From assembly GCA_964481195.1 (NCBI GenBank), contig CAYZTB010000013.1, positions 5,284 through 69,283 on the forward strand: a stretch of 64,000 bases of DNA. The letters run 5' to 3'. Origin of the DNA: Palsa-948 sp964481195 (GTDB lineage: Bacteria; Bacteroidota; Bacteroidia; Palsa-948). Below the pieces are notes generated by a model. That model was not told the DNA's origin and did no database searches. It saw only the letters and a program-made list of their open reading frames with translations. How positions within the stretch are numbered: the stretch's first letter is position 1; the number at the start of each line of letters is the position of its first letter. Below, piece by piece: positions 47,711 to 58,100 of the stretch. The translations under genes were made by a program, and so were the position numbers.

Positions 47711-48441
47711 TTGAAGCTGCGTGTTGCTTTATTTATTTGATGTACTAATGATAAATCTTTTTCAATTCCATTACCAACAATTACCATATCGGCCCCGGCT
47801 TTATACGCAGCAATTGCTTTTTGATAGGTGTTTATTCCTCCCCCAACAAGCAGTGGAGTTGAAATATTTTTCTTTACCTTCTTTATCAAAGAATAGCTAA
47901 GAGGTTTTTTAGTTCCACTTCCGGCTTCTAAATAAATCATTTTCATGCCCAGTAACTCCCCGGCAACAGCGGTAGAAACAGCCAGCGCTATATGATTGTC
48001 TTTAATTGGATAAGTTTTGGTTACAAGTTGAGTTGCAATTTTTTTTCCACCACCTATTAATAGATAGCCTGTAGGAATAATTTCAAGTCCGGATTTTTTT
48101 AATGACTGAGCAGCTTGTACATGCTCGCCAATTAGATAATCGGGATTCCTGCCGGAAATTAGAGAAAGCAAAAGGATGGCATCTGCTTTATTGGAAATCT
48201 GCTCCTTATTTCCAGGAAAAATCACAATAGGTATTGTAGTGAGTTTCCGAATGGAGGATATGCATTGTTTAAAATTCTTTTTTTTTAGTTTACTCCCACC
48301 GACAAAAATATAATCAACTTTTTCTTTTTCTGCTTCATGAATTACCTGCGGGGAATACTTGTCGGGGTCAACTAAAATTGAGAAAAGCTTTTTGCCTTTC
48401 TTCTTGCTTTCTAGAATTGACGAATACAAGCTGTGTTTCAT
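47707..48441 (-). CDS. GGGP synthase family prenyltransferase (PcrB-like)
   Basis: 244 aa TIM barrel. LFSILVDPDKYSPQ, VDYIFVGGSKL, PIVIFPGNKEQIS, ADAILLLSLISGRNPDYLIG, and VGGGINTYQKA are diagnostic for geranylgeranylglyceryl phosphate synthase relatives; Bacteroidota members make heptaprenyl-glyceryl phosphate or related ethers. The Tyr and phosphate-binding residues are present. It sits between the phosphopantetheinyl transferase and the ThiE-like gene on the same strand. Confidence 0.9.
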   Translation of the reverse strand: MKHSLYSSILESKKKGKKLFSILVDPDKYSPQVIHEAEKEKVDYIFVGGSKLKKKNFKQCISSIRKLTTIPIVIFPGNKEQISNKADAILLLSLISGRNPDYLIGEHVQAAQSLKKSGLEIIPTGYLLIGGGKKIATQLVTKTYPIKDNHIALAVSTAVAGELLGMKMIYLEAGSGTKKPLSYSLIKKVKKNISTPLLVGGGINTYQKAIAAYKAGADMVIVGNGIEKDLSLVHQINKATRSFK

Positions 48442-48468
48442 TTAGTTTTCAATACGAATATAGTAATC

Positions 48469-49113
48469 CTAACTTAGTATATAGGTAAGCATGAACTGTT
48501 TGCCCCCCAATTTTATTAATTCATAATTTAAGGTATGACTTTTATTAAGCGATTCTTTTTTTATCCACCCTTTTACAGTTCCCTTTTCTGAATAGGTAAA
48601 AGGCCCCACAATTAAATTCGCTTTAAACGTAAGTTCTTTTTTTCCATAAAGCTTATACAGCGACTCCTTAACGCACCAATAGATTGTAAGCTGCTCTGTA
48701 ATATGATTTGGTTTTAAGTTTGCAAGTTCCGTATCGCTCATAAATTTATGCTTTATGAGTTTTATTTTTTCTTTTAATAGTTCAATATCTATCCCTGTTT
48801 CTGATTTATCTAAAAATACAGCAAGCAAATTGCGAGAATGAGTTATTGAAATATGTCCTTTAAAATTTTCCAAACGAGGTTTGTTGTGTGTGTCGTAGCT
48901 AATTCTAATATCTTTTTTGCCCGATATTTTTTCTAAAAGTATTCTTGCTACTAGAAATTCCTTTTTGCGATGTTCATTAGCAAATGTGCTTAAGCTATCT
49001 AGCTCTTCGGCAGAAAAGATTTTTATTTTTAACAATTCAGGTAGGCTTTCGGTAATATGCCATATTCCAAGTTTTGATCCATTAGGTAGATCTTTCAATT
49101 CAAACAGTCCCAT
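48469..49113 (-). CDS. 4'-phosphopantetheinyl transferase superfamily protein
   Basis: 214 aa. The HISITHSRNLLAVFL, ETGIDIELLKEKI and CVKESLYKLYG blocks contain the Asp and Glu ligands of Mg and the W-C-x-x-K-E-S-x-x-K pattern of Sfp-type transferases. It loads the pantetheine arm onto acyl or peptidyl carrier proteins. No carrier-protein gene is in the window. 28 bp before the GGGP synthase start. Confidence 0.88.
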   Translation of the reverse strand: MGLFELKDLPNGSKLGIWHITESLPELLKIKIFSAEELDSLSTFANEHRKKEFLVARILLEKISGKKDIRISYDTHNKPRLENFKGHISITHSRNLLAVFLDKSETGIDIELLKEKIKLIKHKFMSDTELANLKPNHITEQLTIYWCVKESLYKLYGKKELTFKANLIVGPFTYSEKGTVKGWIKKESLNKSHTLNYELIKLGGKQFMLTYILS

Positions 49114-49242
49114 CTTGCAAATTTGATAAAACTTAACGTATTTAAGCCTTTTTTACTTAATTAAAGAAAGGTAAATACCTTATCCCCATTCCAAAATAAT
49201 TTTACTTTTACAACTCATAAACGACCTAAACAATCAATTTAT

Positions 49243-50619
49243 ATGGCTAAAAAAGCAAAAACTACAGAATCAAAAAATGTGGAAAAAGAAATCCACAAAT
49301 TCATGGCTAAAGTTACGGCTAAAGACCCTAATCAACCAGAATTCATTCAAGCAGTATTGGAAGTTGCTGAAGCAGTTATTCCTTACACCCTTGAGCATTC
49401 TAAGTATGAGGATGCTAAAATTCTTGAACGCATAGCAGAACCTGAACGTGTAATTCAGTTTCGTGTGCCTTGGATTGATGACAGAGGTCGTTATCAGGTA
49501 AATCGTGGATTCCGTATTCAGATGAATAGCGCAATTGGTCCTTACAAAGGTGGATTGAGATTTCATCCTACAGTTAACCTTTCTATTTTAAAATTCTTGG
49601 CTTTCGAGCAAGTATTTAAAAACTCATTAACTACACTTCCAATGGGTGGTGGTAAGGGAGGTTCTGATTTTGATCCTAAAGGAAAGTCAGATAATGAAGT
49701 GATGAAGTTTACTCAATCATTTATGACTGAACTTTCAAAACATATCGGAGCTAACACGGACGTTCCTGCTGGAGATATTGGTGTTGGTGGTCGTGAGATT
49801 GGATATATGTTTGGGCAATACAAAAGACTACGCAATGAATTTACAGGTATTCTTACTGGTAAAGGCTTGCAGTATGGTGGTAGTTTGATTCGTCCGGAAG
49901 CAACAGGTTACGGATGTGTTTATTTTGTGCAAGAGATGCTTGCTATTAAAGGTGATTCTTTGAAAGGAAAGCGAGTTGTAGTTTCTGGTTCTGGAAACGT
50001 TGCTCAATACACCATCGAAAAAGTAACACAGCTTGGCGGTAAGGTTGTTACAGCTTCTGATTCCGAAGGATATATATACGATAAGAACGGCATTAATGCT
50101 GAGAAGCTTGCACACATCATGTATTTGAAAAATGAAAAGCGCGGCAGAATTAAAGAATATGTAAAAGAATATAAGTCAGCTACGTTTGTTGCTGGAAAAA
50201 CTCCATGGGAAGTAAAATGCGATGTAGCATTCCCATCGGCAACACAAAATGAATTAACTGGACTTGACGCTGAGTTGTTAATTAAAAACGGATGTATTGC
50301 TGTAGGTGAAGGTGCAAATATGCCAAGCACTCCGGATGCAGTAACAATTTTCTTGAAAAACAGAATTATGTTTGCTCCAGGAAAAGCATCTAATGCAGGC
50401 GGTGTAGCAACTTCAGGGTTAGAAATGAGTCAGAACTCGTTACGTTTATCGTGGACTCGCCAAGAAGTTGACCAGCGTTTACATGGTATCATGAAGAGTA
50501 TCCACGCTACTTGTTTAAAGTATGGCAGCGAAGGTAGCTATGTGAACTACGTTAAAGGTGCAAACATTGGCGGCTTTGTAAAAGTAGCTGACGCAATGCT
50601 TGCTCAAGGAATGGTATAA
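49243..50619 (+). CDS. gdhA: NADP-specific glutamate dehydrogenase
   Basis: 458 aa, the standard length. GPYKGGLRFHPTVNLSILK, PMGGGKGGSDFDPKGKS with the catalytic lysines, TDVPAGDIGVGGREIGYM, and the Rossmann VVVSGSGNVAQYTIEKV. NADP specificity is indicated by the substrate loop and the GSGN dinucleotide turn. It makes glutamate from ammonium and 2-oxoglutarate. Lone plus-strand gene with a good terminator at 50671. Confidence 0.97.
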   Translation: MAKKAKTTESKNVEKEIHKFMAKVTAKDPNQPEFIQAVLEVAEAVIPYTLEHSKYEDAKILERIAEPERVIQFRVPWIDDRGRYQVNRGFRIQMNSAIGPYKGGLRFHPTVNLSILKFLAFEQVFKNSLTTLPMGGGKGGSDFDPKGKSDNEVMKFTQSFMTELSKHIGANTDVPAGDIGVGGREIGYMFGQYKRLRNEFTGILTGKGLQYGGSLIRPEATGYGCVYFVQEMLAIKGDSLKGKRVVVSGSGNVAQYTIEKVTQLGGKVVTASDSEGYIYDKNGINAEKLAHIMYLKNEKRGRIKEYVKEYKSATFVAGKTPWEVKCDVAFPSATQNELTGLDAELLIKNGCIAVGEGANMPSTPDAVTIFLKNRIMFAPGKASNAGGVATSGLEMSQNSLRLSWTRQEVDQRLHGIMKSIHATCLKYGSEGSYVNYVKGANIGGFVKVADAMLAQGMV

Positions 50620-50670
50620 CCCCCGCCTTGTCTCTCCTCGAAAAGGGAGGGAAGTTTGGCTAAAAATACA

Positions 50671-50705
50671 AATCCCGTTCTGATTTTTCAGAGCGGGATT
50701 TTTTA
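50671..50705 (+). terminator. Rho-independent terminator of gdhA
   Basis: AATCCCGTTCTGA (50671-50683), TTTT loop, TCAGAGCGGGATT (50688-50700), then T6. A mini-repeat (TCTCCTCGAAAAGGGAGGGA) lies just ahead at 50632-50652. Confidence 0.85.
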
Positions 50706-50723
50706 TTTTGATCTATTGGAAAT

Positions 50724-51080
50724 TTATTGCTGCTTACTCGCCTCTCCTTGCATTTTGCTTAGTTCATTCATCACTTCTTCATAAACTTCATTAAGCAGTA
50801 CTGGGTGTTCAATATAAAAAGCAAAACTTAAATCGTATTGTTCTTTGCTTACTGATTCTTTTTCAAAGATCTGCTGAAAATTTATTGTTACGTTGGATGA
50901 AGAATCTGGAAGCATGCCCATGTTATATTTTGCTTCAGCAAGATGTATGTCCTTTATTACTTGAGCCATTTTAGTTTTTGAAAGAATGTTTGCTGGAACC
51001 TCTATAGCCGCTTCTTCCCCTCCGCATGAAGCGAAGGGTGTAATAATAAAGGAAATTAAAAATAGATAAATGACTCTCAC
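50724..51080 (-). CDS. DUF4296 lipoprotein
   Basis: 118 aa from GTG 51080; the frame is open to 51134 but the leader residues are non-coding. Lipobox TPFASCG (Cys19). The mature part is helical (MAQVIKDIHLAEAKYNMG, FEKESVSKEQYDLSFAFYIE, LNEVYEEVMNELSKM), as in DUF4296. Role unknown, probably outer-membrane associated. The -7 box is at 51100-51107. Confidence 0.8.
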   Translation of the reverse strand: MRVIYLFLISFIITPFASCGGEEAAIEVPANILSKTKMAQVIKDIHLAEAKYNMGMLPDSSSNVTINFQQIFEKESVSKEQYDLSFAFYIEHPVLLNEVYEEVMNELSKMQGEASKQQ

Positions 51081-51099
51081 TTGATAAAATTGATTTATG

Positions 51100-51107
51100 C
51101 AAATGTA
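51100..51107 (-). promoter_or_regulatory. Vegetative -7 box TACATTTG (DUF4296)
   Basis: Exact TAnnTTTG, 20 bp before the GTG at 51080, which supports that start. Confidence 0.6.
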
Positions 51108-51143
51108 AGATTTGGAAAGACAAGCTAAACCCAAAAATTACTT

Positions 51144-51151
51144 TACTTTTG
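51144..51151 (+). promoter_or_regulatory. Vegetative -7 box TACTTTTG (DUF5723)
   Basis: Exact TAnnTTTG, 25 bp before the ATG at 51176. Confidence 0.65.
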
Positions 51152-51175
51152 TTTTACATATATAATACCCCTAAA

Positions 51176-52582
51176 ATGAAAAAATACATCCTAGCCTCAG
51201 CCATATGTCTTTTTACCTCTTTTCATTCATTTGCGCAGGTAGATCTTGGCCTGCCCTCTGTTACTGGAATGGGTGGTGCTGCAGGTGCTGTGGTAAGTGA
51301 TTGGGAGTGTATAGGTATTAACCCAGCAAATTTAGGCTGGAAAAAGAACCATGATTTTTCAATTAGTGCTGCGATTATTGGATTAAGTGCACAATCGGGT
51401 GCCATGGATTATAAGCAACTGCAAAGTGCTATTTTAAATCCGAGCAATGCTTTTTCGTTGGAAGATAAAAAAATGTATGCCAAAGTTTTTTCAAATGCCG
51501 AAGGACTGAATCTAAATTCTAATATTACTTGGCTTACGTTCTCTTTTAAGGTACCCAAAGTTGGTGGTTTTGCCATGAATTTAAGCGATCGGACTTTTGG
51601 GCGTGTTAAGCTGAATCAGAATGCTGCCGAAATAATGTTTTTAGGAATGCAAGCGCCAATCTTTCAGGATACCATGGCGCTTCCACAAAATATTTCTCAA
51701 ATATTTAATAACTCCGAAGTAGGTTTTATTCATTATAGAGAGCTTAACGTTGCTTATGGAACAAAGCTTTTTGGCATTGGCGGAACTAAAGATTCCAGCA
51801 ACATTTCTTTTTACGGAGGTGTAGGGTTTAAATATTTATGGGGAATGGGCAACTATGAAATGGTGGCAGAAAATAATGTGTTAACAGGCCATTCGGCTTT
51901 CTCTTCAAAATATGGAATTCAGTATGGAAATATTCAAAATTTTACCCCTGAAAAAACTTCCGGATTATTTTCTTCGGTAGGTAATGGTACAGCGTTTGAT
52001 TTGGGATTAGGAGTAGGGATTGGAAAGATTAAAATTACAGCCTCAGCCATCGACTTAGGGAAAATTACCTGGGATAAAAATGTGTTAATTGCAAGCGATA
52101 CATTATTGCCTGACACGTCTAGCTTTAATTTTAGCGGGATAAATTCCTGGAACTTATCGGAACAAGCTAGTCAGATGTTTAACGATAGTGGCTTAATTGA
52201 TTTTAAACCCGGACCTGCGTATGAGACCCCGCTGCTATCTAAGTTCAGAATTGGATTTGGCTGGCAAGTTTCAAAGCGCATGGTGATGGGGGCTGACATG
52301 GTAATGCCTGTAAGTAAAAATCCTGCAAATCTTTCTACTGCATATATTGCAGTAGGAACAGAGATTGAGTTAGCTACAAACTTTAAGTTTAGTGTAGGAG
52401 TTGCAGGAAATTCTACGTATAAATTTTCTGTGCCTTTTGGTTTAACCCTAGGTAAATTTTTTAAAGTGTGCGAACTGCGAGTAGCCACTAATGATATTCT
52501 TACCTACATAGCGCCAGGAGCAAACCCCAATATTTCCTTAGCATTTTCTTTGTTGCGTTTTAATTTTGACAAGAAAAAATAA
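51176..52582 (+). CDS. DUF5723 family outer-membrane protein
   Basis: 468 aa from ATG 51176. Signal peptide 1-20 (HSFAQ). LPSVTGMGGAAGAVVSDWEC, INPANLGW and the many alternating strands (VGGFAMNLSDRTFGRVKLN, GIGKIKITASAIDLGKI) match DUF5723, a barrel family related to FadL/PorV-like channels. Substrate unknown. Its stop shares one base with the ATG of the SDR gene (TAATG). Confidence 0.85.
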   Translation: MKKYILASAICLFTSFHSFAQVDLGLPSVTGMGGAAGAVVSDWECIGINPANLGWKKNHDFSISAAIIGLSAQSGAMDYKQLQSAILNPSNAFSLEDKKMYAKVFSNAEGLNLNSNITWLTFSFKVPKVGGFAMNLSDRTFGRVKLNQNAAEIMFLGMQAPIFQDTMALPQNISQIFNNSEVGFIHYRELNVAYGTKLFGIGGTKDSSNISFYGGVGFKYLWGMGNYEMVAENNVLTGHSAFSSKYGIQYGNIQNFTPEKTSGLFSSVGNGTAFDLGLGVGIGKIKITASAIDLGKITWDKNVLIASDTLLPDTSSFNFSGINSWNLSEQASQMFNDSGLIDFKPGPAYETPLLSKFRIGFGWQVSKRMVMGADMVMPVSKNPANLSTAYIAVGTEIELATNFKFSVGVAGNSTYKFSVPFGLTLGKFFKVCELRVATNDILTYIAPGANPNISLAFSLLRFNFDKKK

Positions 52583-53397
52583 TGAGCAGCTTTTTTAATG
52601 ATAAAGTAGTATGGATTACTGGAGCTTCATCCGGACTAGGCGAGGCGTTGGCTATTGAATGTGCAAAGGAAAATGCTAAGCTCGTCATTTCTGCCAGAAG
52701 AGAATCTGAACTTGTGCGCGTAAAAACAGCATGTGCAAAGTATATTGATGAGGCAAGCATTTTAATTCTTCCACTTGACGTTACAGACCTTTCTAATGTT
52801 GAGGCAGAAGTTCAAAAAGTAATCCAAAAATTTAATCGCATTGATGTGCTGATTAACAACGCGGGTGTAGTGCAGCGTTCTTATGTAATAGATACTCCTG
52901 TAGCGCTAGAGCGTAAATTATTTGAAGTAAACTATTTTGGTTCTGTTATCCTTTCTAAAGCGGTATTGCCAATTATGCAAAAGCAAAAGAGTGGAAATAT
53001 TCTGGTAGTTAGCAGTGTGATGGGTAAAGTAGGATTTCCGGGTAGATCCACTTACAGTGCATCCAAGCATGCTTTGCATGGGTATTTTGAAACGCTTAGG
53101 ATAGAAGAAAATATGAATGGTATTAATGTTCACATTATTTGTCCTGGATATATTAAAACTCAAGTTTCTTTAAATGCTGTTAATGCAAAAGGCGAAAAAT
53201 ACAATAAGATGGATAAAGGTCAGGAAAATGGGATGGACCCTTTTGTAGCTGCTAGAAAAGTAATGAAGGCAATTAGAAATAATAAGTTTGAGACTTTTTT
53301 TGGAGGTAAAGAACTTATAGCCATTACCTTTAAGAGGCTGTTCCCTTCGCTTTTTTACAGACTAATCTTAATAACCGGAAAGAAAAAACTACTCTAG
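52582..53397 (+). CDS. Short-chain dehydrogenase/reductase (SDR)
   Basis: 271 aa. Classical SDR: TGASSGLGEALA (cofactor Gly motif, 14-25), NNAGV, the catalytic Ser in VVSSVMGKVG, and YSASKHA (Y-x3-K). Resembles the DHRS7/YohF-type reductases with a longer C-terminal helical end, so a lipid or sterol-like substrate is possible. Its start overlaps the DUF5723 stop by one base, so the two are translationally coupled. The stop shares CTAG with the convergent barrel gene. Confidence 0.9.
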   Translation: MSSFFNDKVVWITGASSGLGEALAIECAKENAKLVISARRESELVRVKTACAKYIDEASILILPLDVTDLSNVEAEVQKVIQKFNRIDVLINNAGVVQRSYVIDTPVALERKLFEVNYFGSVILSKAVLPIMQKQKSGNILVVSSVMGKVGFPGRSTYSASKHALHGYFETLRIEENMNGINVHIICPGYIKTQVSLNAVNAKGEKYNKMDKGQENGMDPFVAARKVMKAIRNNKFETFFGGKELIAITFKRLFPSLFYRLILITGKKKLL

Positions 53398-55091
53398 AAT
53401 ACCATGGTAATACCCGCTAAAAAGTTAAATTTCTGCGTAGGGTAATTGTTCCACATCATATAGCGTTTGAATCCTAAATTATTAAAGTTTACAAACGCTG
53501 AAAGTTTTTTGCTGTATCGGTATTCCAGCCCAATGTTAGCATCAATTATTTCTTTTAAATCTCGTGTTACAAAAATTGTAACTAGGGAATCAGTTTTAAT
53601 ATCTCTTGAAAAACGTTTTCCATATATAAAAATATCTGCTTTAGCAATAATCTTATTCTTTAAAGAGTAGTTGGCAGTTAAAGTTCCTTGTAATTGTGGT
53701 CTATGCCAAGCTTGTGTTTCAGTCTTTAAGTCGTATGTATTATAATCAGCCTTGGCTATGAGTTTAAACTTTTCTGTATTCTGAAACTGCAACTCTCCGT
53801 GTAGGTTCCAAATGTTTACATCGTCATAAACGGTGTTAAACCCTTTTCTTATAAAGTCGATTTCTTGATTGACAAACATCATAAAATCTTGCACCCTGCT
53901 GTAAGAAGTACTGGCATTATAGGAAACACTTTTGCTGATACTTCCTTTTACACCGCCATACATTTTCCAACGTGTGTTGGTGTTTTTAAAGCCTGCTTTT
54001 GTAACTAAAAATGGATTCTCATCCGATAAAGTTTTTAAAGAATTACGTTGTAACCCACCTGTAATACCCGCATAAGGAACTATAATATTTTCAAGAACAT
54101 TGTAGTTGAAATCAATGTTAGGGTAAAAAAGAAACCGACCCTTATTTGATTCTTCAGCTTCCATAGCAATGCCCATGCCAATACGAGTTCTCCATTTGTT
54201 GCCTTCTGATATAATATAAGGGTTGAGTCTTGCAATAACTGTTTGAGCCGTATCAGCAGTATCGCGATTATGATAATAATCAAGTATCAAGGGAACGTGA
54301 ATTAGCTGTTTTTCATAAAACCCGCTAAACTCTGCTTTTGCGGACACAAAATTTTCTGCAACATTATAATAGTCAGATAAATTATAGTAGTTAATATTAA
54401 ACAAATGATTTATGTGTAATGAATCTGTGTAATGACTTTGGTAAGCTGCCTTTCCTTGAATGAAAGAATATCGTTGTTTGGTGATTCCATTTTCTTCTTC
54501 GTTCAGGTGTATGGCACTTGTATCGTACCCGTAATAGTGAATCACATTTCTAGCATAATCCACATCACCCGACAACGTATGTTTTCGGAAAAATCGTTTT
54601 CCATACAAACCTATTTCATTGTCGCTAAAGTTTCCTAAACCATAACCTTCGTATGTTGACTTAGAAGATAAGTGTTTGAGGTGTGTTCCAAACGTTGCCT
54701 CTTTAGAACGCAAGTTGTTGTAATAAAATTCCGAATAAGGGGTGTTGTAATTGCCACCACCAATTTTTAAGAGTGAGTTGTAAAGCTTGGTTAGGGGCTC
54801 TCCAACCATTTTTGCAGATTTTAGCTGCGCTAAGGAGAAAGGAGTATTTATTTTTTTTGAATTTATCTGGTAGTTTAATATTGGAGTAGGTGGTACTGAA
54901 TCTTTCACCACTGGCATCTCATTAATTTTTATGGCATCAGCAATGGTTGGCTGAAAAGATTTAACCACATACAGTACAGTATCTTTTAATATTTTCTGCG
55001 CATGTAACGCATTTGAACTATTTCCGTTTGGAAGTAAGTTCATTATTACCGCAAGGGCTACGCCCAGCAAATATCTTATTGCTTTCATCAT
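53394..55091 (-). CDS. Outer-membrane beta-barrel, TonB-receptor-like C-terminal half
   Basis: 565 aa. Signal peptide (about 1-30), then a short plug-like region (IKDTVLYVVKSFQPTIADAI), and from about 120 a large beta-barrel with 16 or more alternating strands (KHTLSGDVDYARNVIHYYGY, FLFYPNIDFNYNVLENIIVP) ending in FLAGITMVF. No complete TonB plug domain is visible, so it resembles a TonB-dependent receptor-like barrel rather than a certain transporter. It is 63 bp downstream of the big TPR gene and is likely its partner. Confidence 0.75.
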   Translation of the reverse strand: MMKAIRYLLGVALAVIMNLLPNGNSSNALHAQKILKDTVLYVVKSFQPTIADAIKINEMPVVKDSVPPTPILNYQINSKKINTPFSLAQLKSAKMVGEPLTKLYNSLLKIGGGNYNTPYSEFYYNNLRSKEATFGTHLKHLSSKSTYEGYGLGNFSDNEIGLYGKRFFRKHTLSGDVDYARNVIHYYGYDTSAIHLNEEENGITKQRYSFIQGKAAYQSHYTDSLHINHLFNINYYNLSDYYNVAENFVSAKAEFSGFYEKQLIHVPLILDYYHNRDTADTAQTVIARLNPYIISEGNKWRTRIGMGIAMEAEESNKGRFLFYPNIDFNYNVLENIIVPYAGITGGLQRNSLKTLSDENPFLVTKAGFKNTNTRWKMYGGVKGSISKSVSYNASTSYSRVQDFMMFVNQEIDFIRKGFNTVYDDVNIWNLHGELQFQNTEKFKLIAKADYNTYDLKTETQAWHRPQLQGTLTANYSLKNKIIAKADIFIYGKRFSRDIKTDSLVTIFVTRDLKEIIDANIGLEYRYSKKLSAFVNFNNLGFKRYMMWNNYPTQKFNFLAGITMVF

Positions 55092-55154
55092 TATAGATAT
55101 ATGTCACCCAGATTTTCTTCTTAATCCTGAAGAAGAAAAAAAGAGTTATTGTTA

Positions 55155-58100
55155 TTATTCCTGTTTATACAACGTAGAATCCTTTGGGCTGTCAGTTTTG
55201 AACTGAATATTTACGTCCTCCGTTTTCCTTTGTTCTTTCTTTTGCTTTTCTAACAACTCCATTTCATTTATTCTGTTCAGCTTTTCTTTAGCCACTGCCA
55301 CCAGCTCCGTGTTTTCGGATTTATCAATAAATGATTGTAGCGCATACTTTGCATTAAAATTGTCTTTTAGTGCAACGTAATTATCCGATACAAGTAAATA
55401 GCCTTTCCCCATCCAATATTCATAGCCTGGATTTTGGTTCAGTAATTCAAAGGCAGATTTTTGAGATTCTTTATATTGTCCTTTTAAGTATTGAATGTAG
55501 GCCATGCTATACCGTGCTTCGGCATTTTTTTCACTGGTAGTAAGTAGCGTAATGATGGAAAATTCGCTTGCAGCTAAATCCAAATCCTGTTTTTCAAGTG
55601 CAGATTTTCCAATGATTAGATGTGCTTCGGATTTTATTTCATCCGATATTTTATCCAGCGTAATTACTGTACGAGCAGCCTCTACAGCTTGATCATAGTT
55701 GCCTAACACCCAGTGACAGCGCATTTCGCCAACTTTAGCTTCATTTTTATTTACAGGATATTCTGCTACTTCTGCTAAGCGAGTATAAAGATGAAGTGCA
55801 TTACGGAAGTTTTTGTTTTTGTAGTTTATGAAAGAAGCTTTTAATAATGAAGATTCAGAGAAGGAGTTGTATGGTTTGTCAACCACATATTGATATCCGA
55901 CTAAAGCTAAATCGTAATTCTTGTTTTTAAAATCACACTCTGCTTTGTAATACATTGCCTTCATAATAAATATTCCATCGGTATATTTTTGAATATACTT
56001 AGTAAAATATTTGTTTGCATTTTCGCAATCGCCTTTGTCGTAATAATCAAAAGCTACATCAAAATTGCTGGAATCCAAGGAGGCGGTGCTAACTGCTGCA
56101 TAAGGAATGCCTTGAAGCTTTGTCTCATAGGTATCCATATCGCTTTTAGCGCGGTAAATATCTTTCATGGCGCTAATTGCTTCAAAGGCTTCGTTGGTCT
56201 TTGGATAGGTTGCCAATACTTTATCCAATGTAGCAATTGCTTGATCGTATTCTTTCTTTTTGGATTGTATCAATCCCATTTGTAACATGGAACGAGAGGT
56301 GAAAGAACATTCTGGATGATCATTCACAACTTTTTTGTAATAGGTCAACGCATTTTCATCCATACTGAGTTGCAAATAAGTATTTGCTAATTCGTACTTG
56401 GACGCTGCCTCATAGGTAGATTTTCCATTGTATTTAGTAAGTAACTCCGATAGTGTTTGAATTTTCCCTTCCAACTTTCCTGAAACTCCTTGTGCCAACG
56501 ATTTTTGATATAGCGCATAATCGGCATCACGCTTTCCAGTTTTTAATGCTTCGTTGTAATAGTCTACTGCATTATTAAAATCCTTAACCATATAAAATCC
56601 ATCGCCAATACGTAGATACGCATCGTTTATTTTTTCTTTAGGCTCGTTGGAAGTGAAGCCTACATATTTTCGGAACCAAATATTTGACTCAGCATAATTT
56701 GCTTTCTTAAAATTTGAGTAACCAAGATTGTAGTTGGCAGCAAAAAACTCATTGTTGTTGATGGCTCCGGGTGTAGAAAGGAAATTTTTATATGCAACAA
56801 TCGCTGAGTCAAGTCCAGCGTGGTCAGCTTGCTTTTCAGAAATTTTGTAATAGGCTTCTCCCTTCCAGTAGTTTGCCAAGGAAACATAGTTTCTGTTGGT
56901 TGAATATTTCAAAGACTTATTTAAATAATCAATTGCTTCTTGCGAATAATTATCGTTGTACAATTGTAGCCCGCGCATGAATGCTATTTTCTGATAGGCA
57001 GTTTTCATCTCGTCATTCAACGACTTCATGCTTTCGATCGAATTCATTGCTTCCTTGTAGTTTTTTGTGGAGAGGTAAACATTTACAAGGTATTTGTAGG
57101 CTTCGTCAATGCGAGGCGACTTTGGATATTTTTTTATGTACATGTTCAAAGAGCCTATCGCATCGTTGAATGGGCTGAACGATAATTCATAGCATAGCTT
57201 TGCAAAATTAAAAAGCGCATCTTCTGTTATGACTGGATCAAAGTCCAATTTATAGGCCATCTCAAAAGCATTTTTAGCAAGCATTTTGGACGAAGATCCA
57301 CCGGAGTAAGGCGTTGGTTTTATGTAGCAATCTGCTAAATGATAAAATGCATTTTGTGCCAATGAATCTTCCCCATTGGTAGCATTTTGAAAGCAGTACA
57401 ATGCGCTGGTGCTGTTATCTGTTTTGTAGTAAGCATAACCCAGCTGATACCACTCGTTACGATTTAAACTGCTTGATAATGTTTTGTATTTTTCTAGATA
57501 GGGCAGCGCCTGAGAGTAGCGAGAAGTTCTAAAGTACGATTCGCCAATAATTTGTGTTAACTCTAGTACGCGCTTAGAGGTAGAGTCCAGCAGAGGAGTT
57601 GCTATGGCAATGGCACTATCATACTTCTGTTGCATGTAATAAATCTGAGCAATGTAAAAGGGAACAATCGGCCCAAAACTTGCATTGCTTTTTAGTTTAT
57701 TAAAATGCTGCAAAGCGGTCTGGTAACTTTTTTCACTGTACGATATATGCCCGTAATAATAAGTGGCAGGAGCAGCATATTTATTATCTACATCTTTTAT
57801 TTCAAAAAAATCTTTTTTAGCTAATGCTACGCTGTCCTCTTCCAAAAAACTATAGCCGCGTTTAAAATAGAACTCAGAAATTTCCTCGTTGCTTAAATCG
57901 TACAAATCTACTTTGGCAAACCAGTACAATGCTTTGTTGTATTGCTTTTTGCGGTATGAATATTTTCCAAGGTGAAAGCTGGCAAGTTGTACGCGCGGAC
58001 TTTCGGGATGGTTTGCTATAAATTCCCTTAATTGTAACTCGGCATCTTTATTAAAAAGCTCAAGCGCACATAGCGCAGCATAATACTCAGCATCAATGCG

